Shown here: in pieces, positions 12,298 through 24,870 of the stretch
Layout of the letters: the number at the start of each line of letters is the position of its first letter
Position numbering within the stretch: position 1 is the stretch's first letter
Origin: Syncephalis fuscata
Lineage: Eukaryota > Zoopagomycota > Zoopagomycetes > Zoopagales > Piptocephalidaceae
Assembly: GCA_025786725.1 (NCBI GenBank)
Contig: JAHLTZ010000009.1
Coordinates: 310,001 to 374,000, forward strand
Reading direction: 5' to 3'
DNA length: 64,000 bases
The notes under the pieces: generated by a model
What the model was told of the DNA's origin: nothing
The model's database searches: none
What the model saw: only the letters and a program-made list of their open reading frames with translations
Made by a program: the position numbers and the translations under genes

Positions 12298-15151
12298 CTA
12301 CTTTGTAGCAGTCAATGATGTCATACTCTTTGTTGTTGTTGATGTAGTATTTGTTCGTTTTTGTACATGACGTAACAATAATACAACACTTGCCGGATCT
12401 ATACCATCAATACGTTTGGCAGCACCCTAAATACATGTAGATGGATAAATAGATAGATAGATACAAATATATATGTTAATCATTATAAAGTGATAAAGAG
12501 TAAATCACTTGCCAGTGTAGATGGACGAATTCGTTTTAGTTTCTCCTTTACTTCTTTTGATAAATTTAGACTAATCATTTAGTTAGTATTATCGTATTTA
12601 CGCTAGTTATTTACCTGCCTATCATAATTCAAATCTTCAGGTAAGCTCATTGATTCTTCTTTTCTATAAGCATCGACATCTATTTTTTGTCGATCCAAAT
12701 AGCCTTGATACATTCCTATATATACGTGTGCGTATATATTAAATAGGTTGTTCATTATCTAGTGGTTATAGCGTAACTTGTTATTACCTTCAATGCCTAT
12801 GCGTTGCTGGATTGTTGGTGAAATAGTATCGAGTTGGGGAATAATTTGTGATAATTTCTCTAATGTAGCACCATTATGCTGTAAAATACGTAATGCACTA
12901 TATATTATTTATTTATTTATATATATATTAATTAATGTTAATTTAATTCTTTGTTATTTACTTACTTGCGTGGTATACCATCCATAGCTACTGAAACATC
13001 ATGTTTTGCCCATTTATTTGGCGATAGTTCAAAATGTCGTAGTAAATTGATACCTTGTTCAAGTTCTGCGGATACATTGCGATATTCATCCATTCTTTCA
13101 GAGGAGACAATACCTGCTTTGTATCCTAAATCAAGCAATCAATAAATAGTTAGACTATGATTTTTGTATTTGTATTACTTTCAACTACCTTTCTCAGTTA
13201 ATCGGATATCGGCATTATCTGCACGTACTGATAATCGATACTCGGACCGTGCTGTAAACATACGATATGGTTCCTCCACTCCTTTAGTAACCAAATCATC
13301 GATCAATACGCCAATATACGCATCTGCTCTATCTAGTATAAAAGGAGCACGATTAGTAGCGGCAAGACCAGCATTAATGCCTGCAATGATTCCCTAGACA
13401 AAAAATATTAATGAATGTGTGTATATGTATATTGTTACTACTACTATAGCTTACTTGTGCTGCTGCCTCTTCATAGCCGGTAGTACCGTTAATTTGACCA
13501 GCTAGATAAAGACCTTGAATACGTTTCGTTTCAAGTGTATGGCGTAATTCTTGTGGATCAACGTGATCATACTCAACACCGTAGCCTGGTCGTATCATTG
13601 TAACTTTTTCAAGACCAGGAATTGTACGCAATACTTGTTCCTGTATATTCTCAGGCAATGTCATTGAAATACCATTAGGATAGACAATATCCGTATCAAA
13701 ACCTATTTTATAACAATAGATTAGATGATTCATTGCTGTAGTATTAAATTAAATGATATTACCCTCTGGTTCTAGCCAAATGATATGTGATGGCTTTTCC
13801 GTAAATCGAATAACTTTTGATTCAATAGATGGACAATAGCTATAACAATATATATTAATAACAATAACAGTAACAGTAGCAGTAGCAGTAGCTATACTTA
13901 CCGTGGTCCGCGTACCGTTTCACGAATATGAATACTTTGTGATAGATTAGCCCGTATAAGATCATGAGTTTCTGTAGTAGTGCGTGTTTGATGACATAAT
14001 AATTGTTGATTCTATAATAATAATAATGTTTATTATTAGGAATATTAATTATTTGTATGTTGTGTAATTTACCTCAAATGGCACTGATTGATGAAGAAAT
14101 GAGAATGGTGATGCCGGTAAATCACCTGGTTGTGGTAAAAGATGTGTATAGTCAATTGTTTTACCATCAAGACGTGGTGGTGTGCCTGTTTTAAGACGTC
14201 TTAATTGAAATCCGGCCATATTTAACGATTTAGATAATCCAACAGCGGCTGCTTCACCTAATCGACCAGCTGGATATGCTGTCAATCCTAATAAAGACCA
14301 TCAATTAATATATTAATCCTTCATATTCTATGCAGCTATTTAACTTACCAATATGAATCTCGCCTTGAAGAAATGTACCCGTTGTAATAACTATTTTACT
14401 TGCTTTAACCACTTCTCCTGATTCTATAAGTAAAATACGTTAATATGAATAATTATTTAATTGCATTTTGTATCTATTAGATTTACCTAAACGAATGCCT
14501 TGTACTCGACCATAAGGACGTGTTTCTTGACTAGGATCAGCCACGGCAGTAGTTGCTGTTGTCATTGTTGGTTCAAGTACTAGATCGAATACACTGCCCT
14601 TTTTTATGGTAAGATTTGGTAGATTGGATAAAGTGGTTTGCATTTGCTGTCGATATAATGATCGATCTATTTGTGCACGTGGGCCCTAATGATTATAAAT
14701 AGTTAATTAATATTACTAAATACCAGTATTGTTACTATTACATGAACTGCTGGTCCTTTTGATCGATTAAGTACACGGAAATGAACACCAGACAGGTCTA
14801 TCATAATCAATGATTAATTATGCCATTAGTATATTTATTATTTGACATTCTAATAATTACCTGCAATACGACCACATAGACCATCTAACGCATCAATCTC
14901 CCGTACAAGAATACCTTTACCGACACCGCCAAATGATGGATTACATGACATTTCACCTAATAAGTGAGAAAGTGTAAATAACTCATTATATTTACTAATA
15001 GCACTGTCCTATATATTCCATATGTTCATACCTATCGTTTCTAATTTCTGGGTAATTAGACATGTGCGGGCACCACTACGTGCTGATGCGGCACATGCTT
15101 CAGATCCAGCATGGCCACCACCTATTACAATAACATCATACACTTCACTAT

Positions 15152-15191
<40 letters not shown>

Positions 15192-15437
15192 GTCTTGATA
15201 AGTAGTTGTGGATGCAGATTGAGTAGTAGTGGCATGGATATAGCATGCTCGTGACTCCCAATGACCACTACACGAACGATAGGTCCGACTCCGGGTTAAT
15301 AAGCCGCCTAATTGACCGCGACGTGCAGCACTGGTCGCCACAGTTATCGCGGTTTTTGCTGTTCTATAAACATGACTGTTTACAGAATCCAATACGCGCC
15401 CGTATACTGATTCAATGTGTAATTGACGGTAAAACAT
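12298..15437 (-). CDS. MTO1: Mitochondrial tRNA uridine-5-carboxymethylaminomethyl modification enzyme MTO1/GidA
   Basis: FAD enzyme that, with the MSS1/MnmE GTPase, modifies U34 of mitochondrial tRNAs. The first exon (15437 down to about 15025) holds a long, basic presequence consistent with mitochondrial import, a run of about 14 serines encoded by an ACT/AGT microsatellite, and the dinucleotide-binding motif [14 protein letters not shown]. Later exons carry the family sequence [19 protein letters not shown], a [11 protein letters not shown] segment, [19 protein letters not shown] and the C-terminal helical domain ending [19 protein letters not shown]. Around ten introns of about 60 nt interrupt it. 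The gene runs convergent to VPS39, with only 63 bp between the two stop codons. Confidence 0.93.
15147..15192. repeat. ACT/AGT microsatellite coding for polyserine in MTO1
   Basis: About 14 tandem triplets encode a serine run between the mitochondrial presequence and the FAD domain of MTO1. It sits in the non-conserved leader, where length variation should be tolerated. Confidence 0.9.
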
Positions 15438-16405
15438 CAGTTACAAAGTTAAACAATTGGTAGAGTAGCTCGGGCAGTCAACAATTACGGTTGTTTCAAT
15501 TGTTGCGTAAAATGTTTTTAAATGGTGTAAAACAATTTAGTATCGTTAGCTAATTAAAAATAAAATAAAAATTGTTTCGCTTATTGAAACCACTCATACA
15601 AAGTACACCCACCCAGACACAAATACAATACATTGTTGATACACACACACACAAATAAGTAGTTACTACATAGATACGGCAATGGCAATAGTAACAGTAA
15701 CCACAACTTATACCATAGGAAAATGGAGTACGAATTCCATGGTTTGCATTGGCGTGTTTATTAAGTATTTTATAACATTTTTTATTCTTTTTCACTCACT
15801 CTACTACTCACTCACTTACTCAGCCAGTCAGTTGTCAGTCACTTGCCGATACATACATAGTGACAATATCCACATATCGTAATAGATTACCATTTTAATA
15901 CACAAGTGAACAAAAAAAGAACAACAGAAACACAAACTAGAACCGAGTACTTCTTTTTTTGATGACGCATTAATCCTTGGTCTTGCTCTTTCTTCTTCTT
16001 CTTGCTTACGCTAGTTTAATAGCAACAGCAGTGAATGTTGTTACTTAGTTGTTTGCTTCAAGTCGTGTTTGATAACGAGCAGTGATCGTAGGTGCATAAG
16101 TAAGGTTCTAGAAAGTCTATTTTTACTCTCGATTGATTGCTTGCCTCTTGTTTACCTGCGCACGCCTGTCTTCGTGCTTACTCCACGTGTGTAGCCTTGA
16201 CATATACCATACACCATTTGTATGCGTGTAACTAGTCGTGCGTTTGGATGTTTGTGTAGCTTCACGTGTTTATAAACAGCATATACATAGTGAAATACTT
16301 TGTTGGTCATACCCTATATACTAGCTTCTTTCTTTCTTTTACTCCCCTATCTTTCTTTGTTTGCGTTAAAGCTTACTAACTAGTAGCTAGAAGACCAACT
16401 TTGGT
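15438..16405. promoter_or_regulatory. Shared upstream region of MTO1 (-) and the 16.4-kb gene (+)
   Basis: Divergent promoter region. It contains CA- and CT-rich tracts (for example near 15640-15650, 15780-15830 and 16320-16370) but no recognisable gene. The long pyrimidine-rich stretch up to the ATG at 16406 looks like a 5' leader. Confidence 0.4.
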
Positions 16406-18426
16406 ATGGCACTTCCAAATCCCGTTTGCCAGCGCCCGCCGGCTATTCCTATTGACATTCCGTCTTGGAATAGCTATGAGAATGCGCAATATCTTCGTAA
16501 ATACCCAAGGTAAATACCAGCAATAGTGTATGTTGTACTGTGGTGGTAGCGGTGGTAACGGTAATCCTTTGCCAAGTCTTGGCATAGATTACTTTTACAG
16601 TACGCATATACCCACCTACCCACCACACACACACACAATCGATATAGATGGATAAATAGACCAATACAATGATGGATGATAACACATGTTTGTGTATATT
16701 CATATATTTTAGTTCTCCGGGACTTGGCATACAAAATACTTTTGTTATTGTTACCGATGCACGCCGCTCGTCAACAGTCCATCAAGTAAGCGACGCGGCA
16801 GGCCAGGCACTCTGTACAGTTAAACGGGGTGGCCGTTTACGCCGTCGTCGGTTGCGCCGCGCTGTCACCACAAATGGCCAAGAGCTTAACTGGTCGCTGT
16901 ATATGCCCAAGGATTCAAAGGGCTTTCCTCGGTTTCTTTGGTGCGGTGGTAGAAAGAGTGAACGTAAAGATATGACATCACTCGTTCATTCTAGGGATAA
17001 CAGCCATAGTAATGCTATAGCGGCTGTTGTGGCCAATAATAACGGTTCTACCGTACAAGGTGGCCAAGCAATGGCAAATAATAGTAACACTAAGGATGGC
17101 TCTAGGTTGAGTTACGAGCCATTGAAACTTGGTACCACCTCGTTCAATCATCATAACAATAAGATGGCAAGCAGACTATCGTCACCTCTAACAAAGATTA
17201 CAAACAGTGGTAGCAGCAATGGTGAGATCAATGTATTCGATGAAGCCATTCTTGCATCAGCTACCGCTCATGGCCGTTCAATGTCTTCGAGTGGTGGACG
17301 TGGTAGTGTTGATTGCACAACACTATCATCCAATACGAGCCCGAACTTTATTAACGCCAGTAACAATTACTGTCCCTTGGGTATATCAAGTCAACAAGGT
17401 GTTAAGTTAAAGAAACGCAACAGTAAGCAGCAGCAACAACAACAGCAACAAGAAGACGAGCAGCAATTGTCGTCGATCCATTCAAATCCTTATAGTGATA
17501 CTCGAGAAATATTAATTGAGACGTGTTTTAAAGAATACATAAAGAACCTAACAAAAACACGTCTCGCAGGCGACAATAGTCCTAATAATGAAAACAATGA
17601 CAATAATAATAGTAATAACCATCGTCTATTATACTTTCATTGGAAGGCAGCTGAATATTCATGGCGTTGGAATCCTATGACACGTCGTCTCGACTGTTTA
17701 TGTACACGGGCTAATCACCAACATCATAGCAGCCATAATACCAGTAACCGTAATGCAAATCGATTCAGCTATATACCACCATTGTCCACGCCATTACGTA
17801 CACCACAAGCGGCCATGTCAACACCAAGTTTATCATTATCGGCCATGTCAACGCCTAGTTCGGTTAAATTGACTCTTAATCGTTCAAATGATAATACACC
17901 CAGTGGTACATCCACTCCGGCACGCCGTCCCACAAGCATGTTTATGCATCGAGAAAGTAGTAGTAGTAATAGTAGTAGTAGTGGTGGTGGCAGTAGTAAT
18001 AGCATTGTTGGTGGTCATGGCCATAAACGACGAAGTATGCCGGCATCGGCGGCCAATTCAACAATGATCATAGCATCGATTAGTCTACCTTCACCATCTA
18101 ATTGTACAACTACTTCGTTAGAATTTATTGGTGGACGATGCCATGATTTAGATCTTGAGCAAATGCTATTGCTAAGTTCTACACTGCTACTTGAACAATT
18201 GGCTCATATTGATTTAGCATCAATGACCAGTGCAACTTCCTCTCCCAATCCGCTCTCTTCTATCTCTTCAACTTCTCATCAGACCGTTAATAGCAGCGGT
18301 AGTATAATTGCCGATACTATGACTACTAATCGTAACACAAATACAGCTAATAATCGACGGCTGTCCTGGTTTACTACTTACCGTACGCAACGTCGTAAAT
18401 CCTCATGTGAAAGTGATGAAGTTTAA
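16406..18426 (+). CDS. Low-complexity protein with a possible tubby/LURP-like split beta-barrel
   Basis: Two exons, 16406-16509 and 16713-18426, joined in phase across a 203-nt intron. The N-terminal part (residues ~30-130: NTFVIVTDARR, DAAGQALCTVKRGGRLRRRR, WSLYMPKDSKGFPRFLW) reads like alternating beta-strands. After about 200 residues of Ser/Asn/Gln-rich sequence comes RLLYFHWKAAEYSWRWNPM and finally DLEQMLLLSSTLLLEQLAHID, which resembles the central helix and closing strands of tubby/LURP-one/scramblase-like folds with large insertions. That assignment is inferred from pattern only. There are polyQ (about 17428-17450) and polyS/G tracts. No transmembrane segment or signal peptide is visible. 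Confidence 0.7.
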
Positions 18427-19236
18427 TTGTCGTCATTGCTTTCATATCCTCTTTTTCTCCTCTTTCTCTCTTTTTCTCTCTATTTCCATCTCTCTACTGT
18501 AATAAATAGTATAATTACCACCCCCACTACGTCTATTATTATTGTCATCACTAAATTAGGCTAATGAATTATAGGAAATCAATCGAAACCGACCGAAATT
18601 CGCAAATCTTTTTCCAAACTATGATTGGTAAGTCTCAATTTATTAAATGGTAACACACACACACATTGACAATGTATGCCTTGTAGCCATGTGCAAATTC
18701 AATAAAATTATACACACGTATTTACACATGTACACACACACACACGCCCATATGCACAGATAACTAATAAACATACAAACAAACAAATAGATATATATAT
18801 ATAAATTGATAGATTAACACAGATGGTTTAAAAAACCATGCTTAAATTAATAAAAAAAGACAGCTTCGTTCTTCTTAAATACCAACCCGTATTTTCATCC
18901 ATCGTTATTGGTGTTATCATTAGTACTGTACTTACCCAATATTAACTTTGACTGTGCTCTTTCACAACTTACCCGTGCGTTCTTACTGTTTCATTGGCCT
19001 TGCCTTTTTCAACGAACGATAGCCATTAGCACCGCTTTACACTGCCCCATTCATTATACTGCTCGCTTACTTCATTCTCGACCAAGAAGTATTCGTTGTC
19101 TGCGTGCAGACCTGTCAACCAATACTACTTACCTCTACCACTACCACTATCACTGCTTCTTCTACCTCTACCTCTACCTCTGTCATCAACACCACTACTA
19201 CCGCTTTTCATCTTCATTTCGTTAGCGTGCTGTCCA
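18427..19236. other. Intergenic, pyrimidine- and CA-rich; no gene seen
   Basis: The region contains CT-rich and CA-rich simple sequence and, toward 19120-19200, a CTACCA/CTACCT repeat that probably belongs to the leader of the gene at 19237. Upstream ATGs there open frames of pure low complexity, which I do not annotate. Confidence 0.45.
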
Positions 19237-19693
19237 ATGCTCGATTATAACGAAGAAATAACCGCAAGCACCGTTGACGATAGGGTCGTGACCGGTTTGG
19301 AGAAGCAGATGGAGGAATTACGCTCGCTTATTGGTAAGTAGTTATTACATTAGTATTAATATATATATATATTGAAGAAAACAAGCAAATAAGCTAGAAT
19401 ACAAATAGACTAGCTTGATATTAAATACTTGTACCACTTTGTATTAATACAATAGTAATTTATTGATAGAACGTATGGCTATTGGCTTTAACGCGCAAGA
19501 AGTACCTCAATCGGTGGATGACCATGACATCGATACGGAAGAGGCTGAGAGACGACTTGAAGTAGTTTACCAAGAGAACCAAAAACTACGCTATCAACTT
19601 GACCATTTGAAGGCAAATTATTTGAAATTACTTGCGTATCGTGATAGTCTTTGTGATCATCCACATCCTTCTACAGCTACTAGTAGCGTATAA
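19237..19693 (+). CDS. Small coiled-coil protein, uncharacterised
   Basis: Two exons, 19237-19333 and 19470-19693, joined in phase by a GTAAGT intron, give a protein of about 106 residues. It starts MLDYNEEITAST, contains a first heptad-like stretch (LEKQMEELRSLI), an acidic segment (DDHDIDTEEAERR) and a second coiled coil (EVVYQENQKLRYQLDHLKAN), then a short Ser/Thr tail. I do not recognise a family; a small adaptor or complex subunit is plausible. An upstream ATG at 19096 would add a Leu/Pro repeat tract and is less likely to be the start. Confidence 0.7.
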
Positions 19694-19895
19694 AAGCAAT
19701 CTATTGTTTATCTATTTAATTAGTGTGACATATATCTATATATAATAGTCATATCGATACGTTTAAATTGTGTATATGTATGTATTTATGTATATATTTA
19801 TATTTATAGACAATGGTCTCCCTTTTATTGTTATAACGATGATAATAATGACTATAATGATAGTAACAGTATGGCTGTAAACAGTCAAAACAAAC

Positions 19896-21034
19896 TTATT
19901 TACGAGCAAATGTAACACGTATAGGATGGCCTTCTTTGATCTGATAACGATGTAGTGCTTCCTTGGCCTCGGCAGCCTCATCTTCTGTCTCGTATTCCAC
20001 AAATGCAATATCAGGTCGGGTTGGCACAAGACGTACTTCTTTATAGCCAGGATATCTGCAAATATACGTGGTAGTATAGATTATTATTATTATTATTATT
20101 AGATTATTACGACATTTCTTATTCAATAATAAATCTACTTACTGTTGAAACAAGTTGACAAGTGTATCCTCGGTAATATCCACCGGTAGTTTTTGAATAT
20201 ATAGAATCTGGTTAGGTGGCAAGAATTCGTCTTGAATACCTGATGCATTGGCATAGCCACCTAATAATAATAATTATAAGTTATATAATTCATTGATTAT
20301 CTATGTATTTGTCTATTATAATTTACCTTGGGTTGAGTCGCGATTTTGTAACGTTTGCTTTTTACGTGGCTGTTCTTGGGCACGTCGTGCTATATTTATT
20401 ATTAATATTGTTGTTGACATTATTATTATTATTATTATTATTATTGCTATATTTACCTTTCTCTTCTTCTCGCTCTCGTTTGTAAGTATCATAATTATCT
20501 TGTAATTTGGCTACTGTATCCGATCGATTACGTGCATAGGCAATTACCTAAATGAACGCGTCAATGTATAAGCATAAAGATTATTGTCTTGCTATAAACA
20601 CATCCTACTTACCATCGGTTTGTTATAAAGTGGGAAGCCCTGTACTTCTTTTAAAGCTTTTGTCGCACTATCAAGTTCCTTAAAAACAATGAATGCTTGG
20701 CCTCGCATACGAACGTATTTTTTTACATGTACTTCATGCAATGCACCATATCGTTCAAATAGCGTTTCCAGCGATGTTTTTAATGCTATCGCGATTCATT
20801 AACGCGTCAACACGCTATATACACGATGCTACGTATAGCGTCCTACTTACCCGATAGCTTGACTCGTTCGTTTAGATTTTTAATATAAAGTGTATGATTA
20901 GGCGTGCCTAGCGTGGCTGGATCGGCCGTACTCGTAGGATTGGCCGATTCTTCAGGGATCGCCGCACCATCTGCGTGCAACATCGTGGCTGCAACAGGTG
21001 CATGCGAGGCAATTGATGCAGAAGAAGAATCCAT
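19896..21034 (-). CDS. U1A/U2B''-type spliceosomal RNA-binding protein
   Basis: Two-RRM snRNP protein that binds a U1 or U2 snRNA stem-loop, usually with the U2A' partner in the U2B'' case. The start at 21034 gives a Ser/Ala-rich leader, then RRM1 with RNP2 LYIKNLNERV and RNP1 RGQAFIVFKE. A basic linker follows (YKREREEEK, RRAQEQPRKK), then RRM2 with RNP2 LYIQKLPVDIT and RNP1 DIAFVEYE, ending VTFARK. About six short introns interrupt it, several with TATTAT tracts. Fungi with a single U1A/U2B'' gene use one protein for both roles, so I do not choose between them. Confidence 0.93.
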
Positions 21035-21141
21035 ATTATAAGAAAAGAAGAGGAAAAAGAATGGAGTAGTAAGAGAAAGGAATCGTGGAGTAGAAGTGTA
21101 AAAATGTAAATAGTTAACAAATCACTACTATTACTATTTAC

Positions 21142-21172
<31 letters not shown>

Positions 21173-21184
21173 GAATACTCTTTA

Positions 21185-22687
21185 TTAAGCAGCCCAAACA
21201 ACAAGACGACCATCAACACCAGAAGTCGAAAATTCCGATACAACATCTCCTGCTTGACGGAATGCTCGTACCATTCTATTAGTAAATACATAGTAATTAG
21301 TATTAATTAAAAGTATTACGTATATATTATTTACAACACTTACGTAATGGTATTTTGATGGAGCGTGTTCAATTCTGTATTGCCTTCGGATGAATTCTTA
21401 CTGGTAATACCGCGACTATCCATTTGCTTAAACATATTAAATGCGCTATTGGTATTTGCGGCCTTTTTGGCCTGTTTGGCGTCTAATGCTTTAATAAATT
21501 GCCTACACAATAGTATGTGAATTTGATAAGTTTCATTCAATGGTTTAGCAACTAATTTACCATTGATCGCCTTGGCCTTCAAAGAAAGCTGGCGCGCAGT
21601 CATGTCCAGCAGCTACCAAACGAGTCTCGTTAATCCAAACAAGCGATAGATAAGGCAAACGATCCGTTGGAATCGTTGTTACAACACCGGTGCTTGGATA
21701 GGCAAGTGTTATACAAGCATCGTGGCCTAGTATAGAGTATACTATAGGTAACCAGGTTATAGATGTATAGCTAAGCTTACCGGCAAACGCCAAAGCATCT
21801 CCGCTGGGCGAGAATGCTACACTATGGATCCAGCCGCCAGATGGATTTGTATATTCCGCGCATATGGTATTAAATGGCAATTTCTCGCCCCAGGGTGATG
21901 ATGGTGGTCTATTAACGGCCATTATTAGTTATCCATAGAACATAAATAATATAACATACTTTTTGTCTACACCTTTAATATAGGCAGATAATACGTAGGC
22001 CTGTAATAAAAACAGTATAATTAACAAGTAGATTTACAATTAATGTCCACTTACACGCATATCCGAACTACCAACGGCTAATAGCACATTGTTAGGATGC
22101 CAATCGACGCTCAACACTGTGGAGCGAATCGGCTTCTTTAGATGCTTAGACACCCACCAATCGTTGTCTTCTTCAAAGTAGCAAATAGATACACAGCGTG
22201 CGCCACTGGCCACGGCAAACTTATCTTCGCGTGGACTCCAGCGAACATGGGTGGCCGCGCGATTAACACGCAACAATACAAGTGTAGGCTTCCAAGCGCC
22301 AGTGGCCTCTTGGGTCCATACGTAGGCATTTCTATCCTGCGAGCAAGTTACAATACGATTGGTTTCGGGAGCCCAATCAATGCCGGTCACCAATTCATCA
22401 TGCTACGGTTATCAAGTCAGCCACGATGTAAACAAGGCGTATAAATAAGCGTATACTTGCCTCGGTTAGTTTAGTAAGTAGTGTCCAGTTGCTAGTATCG
22501 TAGATGTGCACGTCACTTGTCTCCAGGCAAACAGCAACCTCTATAGAAGACAATTCAAGCAAGATGCAAGGATTGGTTGGTTGGCTCACTGGCTAGACGG
22601 TCAAGACGACTACTTACGACTGCGGTCTTTGTTGTACGCGTGGGCAGCAATACCAAAGGGGAATAGATGCTCAGCAATGCTGGTCAT
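21185..22687 (-). CDS. ARPC1: ARPC1, WD40 subunit of the Arp2/3 actin-nucleating complex
   Basis: Seven-bladed WD40 subunit of the Arp2/3 complex, needed for branched actin at endocytic patches. The start at 22687 gives [17 protein letters not shown]. Typical ARPC1 segments follow in order: [111 protein letters not shown] and [13 protein letters not shown]. The last exon encodes [17 protein letters not shown] with a TAA at 21185-21187. It has about six short introns. The insertion before the last blade ([18 protein letters not shown]) matches the ARPC1-specific protrusion helix. Confidence 0.95.
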
Positions 22688-22971
22688 CTTGACTATAATG
22701 AAATACGGATAAAAGAAATGTCGAGCTTGACAAGGAGAGTATAAAGACGGTGTGCGTGTGTGTGTTAAGAATAAGCGGTTTTGAAGAATAAGTGTTGGAT
22801 GACGCGGATCCTAACACGCTTGGTCGTTATGATGCCAATTTTTAATAAACAGTTAATTAACTGTTGCTGCTACACTTTAAATTGGTGCATCTTGTTGATC
22901 AGCACAAATTTGATTATTTATTATTGTAATATATTAATCGTGTAGCTAATTGCTTATTAAATACAGTATGA

Positions 22972-24038
22972 TTATCTGGAGCCAATTGCACCTTTTGTTA
23001 ATAATGAAATTGAGGCCCAATCAGCATCATTATTATCCTGTCGGTTGCTGTCAGTCGAAGGGTGGTTATGCGGTGCATCCTCTGGCTTAATGTGCTGAGA
23101 AAGTTCGTTTGCTGACAATTTTGAGGATTCAGCCGTCTTGCGCATGTTACAACAATGGTCTACTAACACGCTTGTTGTAATCACCCTAAATATAAGTTAG
23201 TAATAGCAGGTATATCGTAATCAGCAACTTACCAATCAGTAAGGAAAAACATTTCTGAAATGTTGCCACCAAGTCGAAACATAATAATAAGGCCACAGAT
23301 AATATTACATAAAATTACGATGGACATGGTTTGAATACCGTCACGAGCCATACGTTTCCACGCTTTTGAGCCGTATTTTTGATACTGCTTGTAAGCCACA
23401 TAACTAAAAATGCCAGAAAAGAATGCGTTAAGTGGCACGGCTGAACCAAACCAGTACACTGGCAAGAAAGTAGGATAGTTAACAACACAGCCGCTTGCAG
23501 AGTTTAGAGTTATTGGACTAAGCATCCATGCAATGTACATGTAGCCCAGTTGCGGTAACATAAACAACCCGCCTACAATTAATACCCAGCGTGGTCGACA
23601 TAGCACTAGGTAGGCTTTTTGAAGCAGAATAACACTATTGCACAGCAAAGAGAATGTAATAGCGAATCCGACATACCAAGCTATCTTTCGACAGGTCAAG
23701 CCTGTAGGAAATAATGATAATGCTGCAATGATGCCAACGAGCATGCCAAAGAGTGAAGGCAGTAGGCAGCACCAGCCTGGAAGTGTTCGGATGCGCATCA
23801 TCACCATTTTTCTAGCAATATTAAAGTTGCGTATAAATATACTGGAAAGTAAAATATTAAATATTAATTGGTGATATAATCCCTGTAGACGTGCGCGGAC
23901 TTGATCGGCATTATTTGGATCTCTTAATACAAAATCCCCTATATCCATCTCGCCCAATGGATGTAAAGGTATGCTCCATAGCCGAGTGGCATTTGCCTCC
24001 CATCCTTCTCTGGGTGATGCGCTATCTTCATAGTCCAT
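22972..24038 (-). CDS. 7TM family member C (intact)
   Basis: Exons are 23233-24038 and 22972-23185, with the same phase and intron position as the other members. I prefer the ATG at 24038 (MDYEDSASPREGWEANAT) over the one at 24095, because it aligns with the starts of members D and E; the extra 19 residues upstream are hydrophobic and have no counterpart. The conserved N-terminal signature is NAT..W.IPLHPLGE. Seven hydrophobic segments follow, with GWCCLLP, LLQKAYLVLCRPRW, VYWFGSAVPLNAFFSG, YVAYKQY and KRMARDGIQTM, then the junction DW|VITTSVLVDHC. The cytoplasmic-looking tail of about 55 residues is rich in Ser, Asn, Asp and His. Function unknown. Confidence 0.82.
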
Positions 24039-24870
24039 CAAAATAAATATGGAGTAAATGATTGAATACAAAAAGAATATTAGCAAGTGGGCCAAGCGGA
24101 AGAAGAGACTATTAGGTGCGAGATCAACAGGTAGAGGGTGGGCCGCATACTGGCATTTGTTAAAAGTAAGCAGGTTTTTGTGCTTTGATTGCAGTATAAC
24201 AGATTATATAAATGGTAATAGCAAGTAGACAATGGCATTGTACATGTGGTTTCGCGTGGTTTAAGTTTACCCGAAAATGATGCAGTGATCATACCGGAAT
24301 TGCCAAATCGCCTCTATATTGATTAATAATAAACTGCATATTTAAATACTGTACACTTTGAATATCTAAATATCTTATTAACACTGCTAATATCTAGAAA
24401 GTGTTGGTGTATGTTTTGCACTCTTTGCAATGATATTGATGGTTTAAAATAGTTGAATAGGTCTAGCCTGCTGTCTTGTCCATTTTATATTAATTCGGCA
24501 AATAGCAAAGGCTTTAGCTTGCCCTGGCATTTCGGTTACACGCCGTTTGGCCGTTTCAATTAAACTGCTCTAATAATACCTATGAAATGACAAATCAACA
24601 AAAATAGCAACATTTCTACATTGCTAAATCTGGCACCGTGTTGCGTTAATAGCGTTAGATGGTAAAAGACAGCAAAAGATATAATAATAACAGAGATCAT
24701 AAAATGGTATTTGTTAAATGCTCAATTTCCTTTTATAGTAATAACAATTAATTTTTACAACTCCGACAGGAAGTGCTAACAACGGCACATCAGTATCGGT
24801 GATGTAAAGGATATCCGCAAGTGTAACACGGTCTTTTTTCTTTTACGTTTTCTACACAGTACTTTACGCT
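24039..24870. other. Intergenic; nothing recognised
   Basis: AT-rich spacer between the divergently transcribed 7TM member C and the DONSON homologue. It should contain both promoters; I see no coding exon, RNA gene or repeat. Confidence 0.45.
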
